From contig CAVAJX010000032.1 of NCBI GenBank assembly GCA_963589235.1, positions 1-6,666 on the forward strand: a stretch of DNA of 6,666 nucleotides. Reading direction: 5' to 3'. A program made the translations under genes and the position numbers. Source of the stretch: CAG-877 sp963589235. Its GTDB lineage: Bacteria > Bacillota_I > Bacilli_A > RF39 > UBA660. The notes beneath the pieces were generated by a model. That model made no database searches and was not told the origin of the DNA. It worked only from the letters and a program-made list of their open reading frames with translations. Of this stretch, positions 1 through 6,418 are shown one piece after another. The stretch's first letter is position 1, and every line of letters starts with the position of its first letter.

Positions 1-24
1 AAATGTCCACTTCTTTTCTGTTCT

Positions 25-48
25 TTATAAGGAGAAAATTCCTTATAA
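25..48. repeat. Perfect 9-bp inverted repeat
   Basis: TTATAAGGA at 25-33 is the exact reverse complement of TCCTTATAA at 40-48, with a six-base loop. The right arm is also part of the CCTTATAAACAAA sequence that recurs at 188-200. It is too AT-rich for a convincing terminator and has no T-run on either side. It could be a protein-binding site or part of a mobile-element end. Confidence 0.5.
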
Positions 49-53
49 ACAAA
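41..53 (+). repeat. 13-bp direct repeat, copy 1
   Basis: CCTTATAAACAAA here is repeated exactly at 188-200. The two copies flank the tandem TGGGTACCTA motif. An exact 13-base match is more than expected by chance in so short a span, though the AT-rich composition weakens that argument. Confidence 0.45.
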
Positions 54-140
54 AATAGATGAGACATTGAATACTTATTCCCATCTATTTAAAAATCAAC
101 TAAACGAAATAATTAATATTATAGACAAACTAAATTAAAA

Positions 141-164
141 TGGGTACCTATTTGGGTACCTAAT
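141..164 (+). repeat. Tandem 12-bp repeat around GGTACC palindromes
   Basis: TGGGTACCTATT (141-152) is followed directly by TGGGTACCTAAT (153-164), so two near-identical 12-base units differ at a single base. Each has a GGTACC palindrome at its core. The 12-base spacing puts the two palindromes just over one helical turn apart, as expected for a dimeric DNA-binding protein. An operator or a recombinase-binding site would both fit; neither is shown by the sequence. Confidence 0.5.
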
Positions 165-187
165 ACATATATCAAATGACTTAAAGC

Positions 188-200
188 CCTTATAAACAAA
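188..200 (+). repeat. 13-bp direct repeat, copy 2
   Basis: This is the second exact copy of CCTTATAAACAAA, immediately left of the GC-rich island that begins at about 201. The first copy is at 41-53. Confidence 0.45.
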
Positions 201-296
201 GTATCCCGCCATTTCTGACGGGATTTCAGGGGGTTCGGTTGAATATACTCTCACATATAACCGTGAGAGATATCGGCGTGACATGCATCACGCATC
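201..296. other. GC-rich island with three consecutive hairpins
   Basis: About 49% of bases are G or C. Hairpin A (203-224) pairs ATCCCG with CGGGAT, then one mismatch and two further pairs closing a four-base loop. Hairpin B (248-269) pairs CTCTCAC with GTGAGAG over an eight-base loop. Hairpin C (276-293) pairs GCGTGA with TCACGC over a six-base loop. None is followed by a clear T-run on either strand, so they are poor intrinsic terminators. The plus strand is also open from 196 to 297 (34 codons, ending at TAA 298-300), but it lacks a start codon and ribosome binding site. A decayed gene end, a structured RNA or a recombination site are all possible; I recognise none. Confidence 0.45.
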
Positions 297-305
297 TTAA
301 TAATA

Positions 306-334
306 AATTAATTTCCATGAATTGTCAATTAATT
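306..334 (-). terminator. Possible weak AT-only hairpin after the phosphatase-GNAT gene
   Basis: AATTAATT at 306-313 and again at 327-334 can pair (the word is self-complementary) over a 13-base loop, about 25 bases past the TAG stop at 359-361. It contains no G-C pairs and lacks a proper T-run, so it may not terminate. It is the only candidate close to the end of this gene; the GC-rich hairpins further left are an alternative. Confidence 0.2.
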
Positions 335-358
335 CAAAATAAATATTTTAACTTTACA

Positions 359-1939
359 CTAGAAAGAATCAATTTCAAAAATTTTAGTAAGTACTCTAGA
401 GCTAAACTTTTCAATGAATTTAGCCGTTTTTTTATCAAAATGCCATGCACAAAATTCTACTCTTTTGACACGTCTCTTTTTAGCCAGGAAAATCACATAA
501 TTAACAAGTTCCGTACCAATTCCTCTTCCTCGATATTCTTCTTTAACATAAATATCCTCAATCTCAATATAGGAAAAACTAGTAAACTTACCATAGCCAA
601 CAAGCATATTATATCTAATTCGTATAAGTCCAACTATTTCATCACTAATAGTATAAACATAACATGTATCAGGCTTATTTTTATCACAATAATTTTTAAA
701 TACTGACCTAGAAAAATTTGGACCTGCCATAAATATATCCTTTCTATTTCGATACATAAACTTATGGCAACCAGCAAGTATTTCAAAAACTACTTTATAA
801 TCACTTTCAATAACTCTTCTAATTCCATCTTTAAAAGGCTTCTTTTTTACAACAATCAATGGAACTAACATTTCCTTTTCCGTTAAGCCAGAACAACTAG
901 CTTTACACATTGAATCATTTTCTTCATTTACCAAATAATATTTATAAATAGAAACAGCTATAAAGTCATAAAGTGAATCCTTTAAATAATTATGTTCTAT
1001 CCCATCACCAAACATTTTATTATCAATAGCCTCACTATAATTCATAAGTAAAAAAAACTCACCTAATTCTTCTTCAAAAAGTGTTTTAAATTTTTCTTTG
1101 TATCCTTCCCTAACTTTAATACCAACACATCTATTTTCAATATAGAAAGTCTTATCAATAAGTTCATATATTGAACTATACTCTTTTAAAACAATAGGAC
1201 TACAGTTTACATTACCATGATCAGCCGTAATAAAAATAATAGAATCCTGTAATTCACTGCATAGTTTTTTCGTCTCTTCATCTATTTTTACTATCTCATC
1301 ATGAGTCTTATCTTTAATTATACCATTGTCACGTATTGAACAATTAGGTTCTTCAAAATAAGCATATATTAATTTTTTCCCGGAATTTTTACTTAAATTA
1401 ATAATTCTATTATATGCTTCTTTTCTACTTTCATAAGCACCAATACCAAAAGGGAAAATACCATACGCCTTATTCTCACCAGTTGCATTAATCTTATCAA
1501 TTATACTCTCATATTCCAAATTCTCTTTTAAAAATTTCTTACTAACAACATCACTAGTTCCATTAACACATCCAGTCATAACATTAACAGGCTTACCTAA
1601 ATCTTTAAAATACATATTTTCACCAAGAATACCATGTTCATAAGGAGATTTAGCACTTAAAAAAGAAGTCGTCGCCGCTATTGACGTAGAAGGAAATACT
1701 GAAGTAAGATCAGACATTCTATTAGTAAGTAAAAAACTATTCTCTTCCAAATTTCTATTCAACATCCTAGTTCCTAAACCAGAATAAAATAAAACAATAA
1801 TATTTTTATACTTTTCCTCTCTAAATAACTTATCAACTCTTCTTAAAGTTCCATATCGACATTCTATACCAAATTCTTTTAATATAGAAGAAGACAAATT
1901 GATTAAACATTTCTCATAATTAGGATACAACGTCAACAT
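359..1939 (-). CDS. Alkaline-phosphatase-superfamily protein fused to a GNAT acetyltransferase; phosphatase site looks degenerate
   Basis: The product is 526 residues from the ATG at 1937-1939. Residues about 1-365 resemble the nucleotide pyrophosphatase/phosphodiesterase branch of the alkaline phosphatase superfamily: YSGLG at 52-56, FPSTS at 82-86 followed by AATTS, ADHGN with D240 and H241, FGDGIEH ending at H316, and SGLTEKEMLVPLIV from 350. Residues about 370-526 form a GNAT domain with the acetyl-CoA loop RGRGIG at 470-475 and a later CAWHFDKKTAKF strand-helix. Compared with the family pattern as I know it, the first metal Asp is Ser53, the PDxxxH Asp and His are Asn199 and Arg203, and the late His is Cys349, so hydrolysis is doubtful. 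The GNAT half looks intact. There is no signal peptide or membrane segment, so it is probably cytoplasmic; the acyl acceptor is unknown. A GTG at 1946-1948 is in frame but sits one base from the GGAG site, so the ATG is preferred. It stops with TAG and has its own promoter after recG. Confidence 0.85.
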   Translation of the reverse strand: MLTLYPNYEKCLINLSSSILKEFGIECRYGTLRRVDKLFREEKYKNIIVLFYSGLGTRMLNRNLEENSFLLTNRMSDLTSVFPSTSIAATTSFLSAKSPYEHGILGENMYFKDLGKPVNVMTGCVNGTSDVVSKKFLKENLEYESIIDKINATGENKAYGIFPFGIGAYESRKEAYNRIINLSKNSGKKLIYAYFEEPNCSIRDNGIIKDKTHDEIVKIDEETKKLCSELQDSIIFITADHGNVNCSPIVLKEYSSIYELIDKTFYIENRCVGIKVREGYKEKFKTLFEEELGEFFLLMNYSEAIDNKMFGDGIEHNYLKDSLYDFIAVSIYKYYLVNEENDSMCKASCSGLTEKEMLVPLIVVKKKPFKDGIRRVIESDYKVVFEILAGCHKFMYRNRKDIFMAGPNFSRSVFKNYCDKNKPDTCYVYTISDEIVGLIRIRYNMLVGYGKFTSFSYIEIEDIYVKEEYRGRGIGTELVNYVIFLAKKRRVKRVEFCAWHFDKKTAKFIEKFSSRVLTKIFEIDSF

Positions 1940-1949
1940 AAAAAACACA

Positions 1950-1953
1950 CTCC
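1950..1953 (-). promoter_or_regulatory. Ribosome binding site deciding the phosphatase-GNAT start
   Basis: GGAG on the minus strand lies 10 bases before the ATG at 1937-1939 but only one base before the in-frame GTG at 1946-1948. The spacing favours the ATG and a 526-residue product. Confidence 0.6.
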
Positions 1954-1964
1954 AGTCTACAAAA

Positions 1965-1973
1965 ATTATAACA
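1965..1973 (-). promoter_or_regulatory. Extended -10 promoter for the phosphatase-GNAT gene
   Basis: The minus strand reads TGTTATAAT: a perfect TATAAT (1965-1970) with the upstream TG of an extended -10 element. No good -35 is seen at 16-18 bases, where the recG terminator hairpin lies instead. Initiation near 1958 would give a leader of about 19 bases that includes the GGAG site. Confidence 0.55.
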
Positions 1974-1974
1974 C

Positions 1975-2000
1975 AAAAAGGATAGAGTAATCCTATCCTT
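1975..2000 (-). terminator. Intrinsic terminator of recG, overlapping its stop codon
   Basis: On the minus strand AAGGATAG (from 2000) pairs with CTATCCTT (to 1978) over a seven-base loop, an eight-bp perfect stem running into a short TTTTT. The recG TAG stop (1993-1995) lies within the left stem arm. The T-run is short, so termination may be partial, and the promoter of the next gene begins only a few bases further on. Confidence 0.6.
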
Positions 2001-3984
2001 CTGTAATATCAGCTATTAATTTTTTCTTTAAATCAGCTTCATCAGTACTTTTATCTAATAAATATTCCTTAGAATCTTTTTTTGCTTGTAACAAAATCTT
2101 ATAATCATCTCTTATATTAGCAATCTTAAAAGACATATCACCTGATTGTTTAGTACCAAATAAATCACCATGTCCTCTTAATTTGAAATCAGCTTCACTA
2201 ATAACAAATCCATCATCAACAGTTTCCATTATCTTTAATCTTTCAGCGTCACTATCACTAATTAAAATACATTGTGATTTAAAACTACCTCTTCCTACTC
2301 TACCTCTTAATTGGTGTAATGTAGAAAGTCCAAATCTATCGGCATCAAATATAACCATAGTAGTAGCGTTAGAAACATCAACACCAACTTCAACTACAGT
2401 TGTAGATATAAGTATTTGAATTTTATTTTCCTTGAATTGTTCCATTATAACGTCTTTTGCCCCAGTTGCCATTTTTCCATGAACAATATCGATTTTATAT
2501 TTATCACCAAAGGCCAATTTCATTTGATCTTTTAAATTACAAACTGTTGCGAGATCAGAATTTTCACTATCTTCAATTAAAGGTGCAATAACATAAACTT
2601 GATGTCCTTCTTTTAACTCTTTATACATAAGTTCTAAAACATCTTTAATTTCACTATTCTTCTTAACAAAAGTATCAATTTTTTGTCTACCCTTAGGTCT
2701 CATTTTAATAGTAGAAACATCCATATCCCCAAAGATAGTTAAAGCATAAGTTCTAGGTATAGGTGTAGCACTCATATATAAAACATCTGGCTTTACACCC
2801 TTATTTTGTAAATTAGCTCTTTGATGAACACCAAATCTATGTTGCTCATCAGTTATAACTAAACCTAAATTATTATAAACAACATCATCCTGAATTAAAG
2901 CATGAGTACCAACTACCATTGAAATACTCCCATCATTTAAACCAGAATATATTCTTAATTTATCTTTTTTAGAAGTAGAACCAGTAAGAAGCTCTATTTT
3001 TATATCACTATCATTTATAAAACTAACTAAATTCTTGTAGTGTTGTGTTGCTAGTATTTCTGTAGGAGCCATTAAAGCACTCTGATATCCTGAAAAGTCA
3101 TTAGCAAGCATCGCAATAAAAGACACAATTGTCTTACCCGAACCAACATCACCTTGTAATAATCTATTCATTCTACTAGGAGATTCTAAGTCACTAAAAA
3201 TTTCATCAATTGCCTTCATTTGATCATCAGTTAACTCAAAAGACAATTTTTTAATAAACTTATCAAGTTTACTTCTATCAATTTCTCTAGTCAAACCATT
3301 ATTCTTCTTTTTATTTTGAACCTTTAAATAATTAATCTTAAACATAAAAGCAAATAATTCTTCATATTTAAGTCTAATTGTTACTTCCTTTAACTTATCC
3401 ATAGTTGAAGGATTATGAACAATATTCAAAGATGTCTTTTTATTTAAAAAATTATATTTTTCCAAATAACTACTTGGTATATAATCAGATATTTCTTTTC
3501 CAAACATCAATAAAGCCATATTAATATATGTAGACATATTTTTATTAGTAAGACCAGAAGTACAATGATATACTGGCTCTATTTTTACTTTATTCATTAA
3601 TGTCTCTAATTTTATATCTGATGCTGTTATAACATTTTTAGCCTTATCTAATTTACCAATGACAGTAACTCCAGTACCAACTGTAAGTTGTGACTTTAAA
3701 AAAGCTCTATTAAATATAGAAACTCCAACAACACCAGATGCTGTTACTAATCTAAAATTCATTTTATTAAGTCCAGCTTTAAAGTGCATTAAAATAGGAA
3801 CACTTTCAATTTTTCCATCTATTATTATTTTTCCCCCATCTTCCACTTCATTAAGATTACATCTTTCAAGAATTTCATAACGAAATGGATAATGCGTAAC
3901 TAAGTCTTCAACAGTATAAATATTAATTTTATTTAATAAAGAAAGAGATTTAGGACCAATGCCTTTTACATCTTTTAACTGCAT
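1993..3984 (-). CDS. recG: ATP-dependent DNA helicase RecG
   Basis: RecG is a superfamily 2 translocase that remodels stalled replication forks and branched recombination intermediates on cytoplasmic DNA. At 663 residues it is close to the usual length of about 680. The N-terminus has the typical KGIGPKS and HYPFRYE region (7-36), followed by the OB-fold wedge domain at about 50-150 that grips the branch point. Helicase motifs are all present: GDVGSGKT (278-285, ATP binding), MAPTEILATQH (305-315), DEQHRFG (379-385, magnesium and hydrolysis), MSATPIPRT (404-412), STTVVEVGVD (527-536) and QLRGRVGRG (558-566), then the C-terminal RGHGDLFGTKQSG region. There is no frameshift or missing catalytic residue. 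It is read from ATG after an AAGGA site with a rather long spacer of about 12 bases, and ends at TAG. It appears to be its own transcription unit, flanked by a terminator and promoter on each side. It contains no tryptophan. Identification is secure. Confidence 0.98.
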   Translation of the reverse strand: MQLKDVKGIGPKSLSLLNKINIYTVEDLVTHYPFRYEILERCNLNEVEDGGKIIIDGKIESVPILMHFKAGLNKMNFRLVTASGVVGVSIFNRAFLKSQLTVGTGVTVIGKLDKAKNVITASDIKLETLMNKVKIEPVYHCTSGLTNKNMSTYINMALLMFGKEISDYIPSSYLEKYNFLNKKTSLNIVHNPSTMDKLKEVTIRLKYEELFAFMFKINYLKVQNKKKNNGLTREIDRSKLDKFIKKLSFELTDDQMKAIDEIFSDLESPSRMNRLLQGDVGSGKTIVSFIAMLANDFSGYQSALMAPTEILATQHYKNLVSFINDSDIKIELLTGSTSKKDKLRIYSGLNDGSISMVVGTHALIQDDVVYNNLGLVITDEQHRFGVHQRANLQNKGVKPDVLYMSATPIPRTYALTIFGDMDVSTIKMRPKGRQKIDTFVKKNSEIKDVLELMYKELKEGHQVYVIAPLIEDSENSDLATVCNLKDQMKLAFGDKYKIDIVHGKMATGAKDVIMEQFKENKIQILISTTVVEVGVDVSNATTMVIFDADRFGLSTLHQLRGRVGRGSFKSQCILISDSDAERLKIMETVDDGFVISEADFKLRGHGDLFGTKQSGDMSFKIANIRDDYKILLQAKKDSKEYLLDKSTDEADLKKKLIADITEG

Positions 3985-4009
3985 GATAGTATCACTTCCT
4001 TCTTGGCAT

Positions 4010-4038
4010 ATTATAGCATAACAAGTTTTTTTTTTAAA
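4010..4038 (-). promoter_or_regulatory. recG promoter with extended -10 and A-tract spacer
   Basis: The minus strand has TATAAT (4010-4015) preceded by TGC (4016-4018), an extended -10. Seventeen bases further upstream is TTTAAA (4033-4038), matching TTGACA at four of six positions. A run of ten A residues on the minus strand (4026-4035) spans the -35 and spacer. Initiation near 4003 would leave about an 18-base leader containing the AAGGA ribosome binding site. Confidence 0.6.
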
Positions 4039-4080
4039 TAAATAAAAGTAAAATTTACACTATTTTTTTAGAATTTATTA

Positions 4081-4113
4081 AAAAAAGATGCAAATAATCA
4101 AATTTACATCTTT
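4081..4113 (-). terminator. Strong intrinsic terminator of the 768-residue gene
   Basis: On the minus strand AAAGATGTAAAT (4113 to 4102) pairs with ATTTGCATCTTT (4095 to 4084), a 12-bp stem with one G-U pair and a six-base loop, continuing into a run of T. The stem base includes two bases of the TAA stop (4112-4114). The plus strand also has a T-rich tail after the stem, so it could work in both directions, but there is no plus-strand gene for it to serve. It separates the unknown cassette from recG. Confidence 0.8.
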
Positions 4114-6418
4114 ATTTTTTCTTATCAGTAATACCAGCAGTAGCTTCGCTAACAACAGCAGCTCCAGTAGCACCTTTAGAAGTCATATTAATCAATTCCA
4201 TTTTATTATTATATTTCTCAATTATTTCTGTAATTACATCAACTTTATCCTGTAAAGCATTTCCAATTGTTTGATATGTTTCTGTTGTCTTATCTATGTC
4301 CGAAGAAGAGTTAAAATAATATGCTAAATCAACCAAATCATTTTCAGAAAGACCATCAATAGTAGCTTTTATTTTTTCTTCATCTGGAACAAAAACAGTC
4401 TTACCTTCAATAGTATCAACAACATCACTACTAACTTCTTCAAGCTTGTCAAGTCCATTTGAAAAAATAGGAGCATAATCTTCATTCCATTGATTGACTA
4501 AAGTATCCAATTTATGATCTGAATTAAAAAATTCACGAATATTTTCAACAACCATATTATTAAACTCTGCATCTCGTTCTTTTTTTTCTTTAACACAATT
4601 ATATACTGTTTCAAAAATATTATCACCCTTAACATCATATCCTGCTGATTGAAAATCTGTTTTTAATTCTTCAACATCTTGTTCCAACGGAGTCATCTCT
4701 TTTTTCATTCCATCTAATAACTTATAATTTTCTTTGGCTTGATCTATGTTTTCTATCATGCTATAGTCATCAGTTCGATCAGTTATTTCTCCATTATAAT
4801 CTATTCTTTCAATTCCCGGTTTTTCAGGAATCATTAAATAAATATTATTTGGAACATCTTTAAATAACTTACTACTTATTTCAGGTAACAAAGTTCCATC
4901 TTTTAATATATCTAATGCACTAAGACCAGCAAGTCCAACAGTAGCAACAGTTTTAGCTGCATAACCAACTTTAGCTATAGTATTAACAAAATCACTTCTA
5001 TCATTATTACATTCACGTAATTTACCAACAAAAGAATGAATCTTTGCTTTTTGTTTCTTATCACATGATTCAACACATTTAACCAATTGTTGAAAATTAA
5101 CCGGAGTTTCTTTAAACACAACATTTAAATCATCAGTCATATATTCATAAACTAAATTAAATAATACTTGTTCTTCCGGAGTATTACTTTTTAAAGTAAC
5201 ATCCTGCATTTTTTGTAACTCAGCCTTATTATCATCTTGATATTTTAAAGAGTCAAATTCCCGTAAACTTTTTTGCTCTTTCATACCAGAAAATTGATTA
5301 TGCATATTTTTTATAGTCTTAACAGCTTGAGCACCTAAAATACTAGCAACACCAACACCAGCACCAACAAGTGCTCCAGTAACAGAACCTGCAAGCAAAT
5401 TTTCAGCAGCACAAAAATTCTTAACTGTATCTCCAATAAATGGAATTCTTTCTAAAACTGCCGTACCAGCTGTACCAGCAACACCAGACACAAGACCTGC
5501 ACTCTTACTACTCGTCAATTCACTTATAGCAGTATCTAAAACTGTACCATTTATCGAACCAGCCATAATTGCTGGGTCAACAGAATTAATAGCAGCTGCA
5601 ACACCTACACCAGCAGCAGCACCTGCACTAGTAGAAGCAGCTGTTTTCTTTAAAGATTTAAATATCGAATCTTTCTTTTTACTTTCAATTCTATTATTTA
5701 CAGCAATACCTTTTCCTAATTTAGCATTAAGAATATTACACAATTCTTTTTTTCTTTCAAAATCCAAATCGTATATAGTTTGTCGTAATGACAAATAACC
5801 AGTATCTAAATAATTAATATTATTTTTTTTCAAATAATCACGTATTGTTGTCTGAGCTTCATCAGAAAATCTTGTATCGGTAACAACACCAGATACATCA
5901 GTAGTTATTTCTAATTCATTTAAAATTTTATTACATTCTGTTTTTTGAGAAATAACATTTCCAGCTTTTCTATTTTTAATAATTTTATATGTAGAATTAG
6001 CCATTAAAACTCCAGATACAACTAACTTAGAACCTACTGTTGGTGCTAAAATAACAGCTGCTCGACTTGCAAGGCCAAAAGTAGTAGCCTTAGCAATAGG
6101 TTTAACAAATTTCTCAGATTTCTTAAAGAATTTCTGTACACTATTAGCACTTCCATTTTCTAAATCATCCAACAAATTATCAAGATTATTAGATATTCCA
6201 TCTATTTTAAGCAAAGCATTATCATATAAAGCATCTGGTAACTTACTCTTTAATTCTTTTTTTAAAGAAACAACGTCAACACAGTCTTCACTAATTTCAA
6301 TATTATCACTTTTTAAAGCATCTCTAATTAAACTAACTTTTTCACTACGTGCTTTTTTTGTTAATTCATTACGTGTTTTTTTCTTAGTAACTTGTAAAGC
6401 ATTTTCAAAACTACTCAC
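4112..6418 (-). CDS. Large protein of unknown function with alternating charged-helical and Gly/Ala-rich hydrophobic segments
   Basis: I do not recognise this 768-residue protein. There is no signal peptide, P-loop, or catalytic motif I can name. Residues 1-107 are Lys-rich and look helical. Small-residue hydrophobic stretches follow at about 108-142, 258-290, 303-328, 336-366 and 481-505, with glycine-zipper-like spacing such as AGAAAGVGVAAA (265-276) and GALVGAGVGVASILGA (348-363). Between them lie charged helical regions at about 155-255 and 370-475. Residues 551-640 look coiled-coil-like and are rich in Glu and Lys; the C-terminus (745-768) is again Ala/Gly/Thr-rich and ends in three lysines. 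This layout fits a protein that inserts into or remodels membranes, a pore-former, or an effector, but none is demonstrated. A GTG start is used: an in-frame TAA lies directly upstream, so no earlier start exists, and AAGGA lies 11 bases before it. The start overlaps the end of the 65-residue gene, implying translational coupling. Confidence 0.8.
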   Translation of the reverse strand: MSSFENALQVTKKKTRNELTKKARSEKVSLIRDALKSDNIEISEDCVDVVSLKKELKSKLPDALYDNALLKIDGISNNLDNLLDDLENGSANSVQKFFKKSEKFVKPIAKATTFGLASRAAVILAPTVGSKLVVSGVLMANSTYKIIKNRKAGNVISQKTECNKILNELEITTDVSGVVTDTRFSDEAQTTIRDYLKKNNINYLDTGYLSLRQTIYDLDFERKKELCNILNAKLGKGIAVNNRIESKKKDSIFKSLKKTAASTSAGAAAGVGVAAAINSVDPAIMAGSINGTVLDTAISELTSSKSAGLVSGVAGTAGTAVLERIPFIGDTVKNFCAAENLLAGSVTGALVGAGVGVASILGAQAVKTIKNMHNQFSGMKEQKSLREFDSLKYQDDNKAELQKMQDVTLKSNTPEEQVLFNLVYEYMTDDLNVVFKETPVNFQQLVKCVESCDKKQKAKIHSFVGKLRECNNDRSDFVNTIAKVGYAAKTVATVGLAGLSALDILKDGTLLPEISSKLFKDVPNNIYLMIPEKPGIERIDYNGEITDRTDDYSMIENIDQAKENYKLLDGMKKEMTPLEQDVEELKTDFQSAGYDVKGDNIFETVYNCVKEKKERDAEFNNMVVENIREFFNSDHKLDTLVNQWNEDYAPIFSNGLDKLEEVSSDVVDTIEGKTVFVPDEEKIKATIDGLSENDLVDLAYYFNSSSDIDKTTETYQTIGNALQDKVDVITEIIEKYNNKMELINMTSKGATGAAVVSEATAGITDKKK

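Larger units (their letters stand above)
1..358. other. Gene-free region with repeats and a GC-rich island
   Basis: No reading frame here has a start codon with a ribosome binding site and a protein-like translation. Positions 1-200 are very AT-rich and carry an inverted repeat (25-48), a tandem repeat (141-164) and a 13-base direct repeat (41-53 and 188-200). Positions 201-296 are about half G+C (47 of 96 bases by hand count), in sharp contrast with the surroundings, and contain three small hairpins. Positions 297-358 are AT-rich again, with an AATTAATT inverted repeat just beyond the end of the phosphatase-GNAT gene. The mix of foreign composition and paired repeats resembles the edge of an integrated element, but no integrase or transposase is visible, so this is inference only. 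Confidence 0.6.

Noticed and set aside
118..123. TATAAT on the minus strand
   Set aside because: There is no -35 or extended -10, and no plausible gene downstream within the window; such hexamers are expected by chance in AT-rich DNA.
203..224. ATCCCG/CGGGAT hairpin as an intrinsic terminator
   Set aside because: Neither strand has a T-run after the stem, and on the minus strand it lies over 130 bases beyond the nearest stop codon.
224..245. GGGGGTTCGGTTGAAT, which briefly resembles a tRNA T-arm
   Set aside because: No acceptor, D-arm or anticodon arm can be built around it, so it is not a tRNA or tmRNA.
1..358. CRISPR array or transposon terminal repeats
   Set aside because: The repeats are too few and too short, lack regular spacers, and no transposase or Cas gene is present.
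239..706. Plus-strand open frame of 155 codons
   Set aside because: Most of it is antisense to the GNAT domain of the phosphatase-GNAT gene; the translation is low-complexity (Asn, Ile, Phe, Ser) and its start has no credible ribosome binding site.
2183..2419. Plus-strand open frame of 78 codons
   Set aside because: It lies wholly antisense within conserved recG helicase motifs and is a Ser/Thr-rich shadow.
3659..3880. Plus-strand open frame of 73 codons
   Set aside because: It lies wholly antisense within the wedge domain of recG, with no ribosome binding site or recognisable product.
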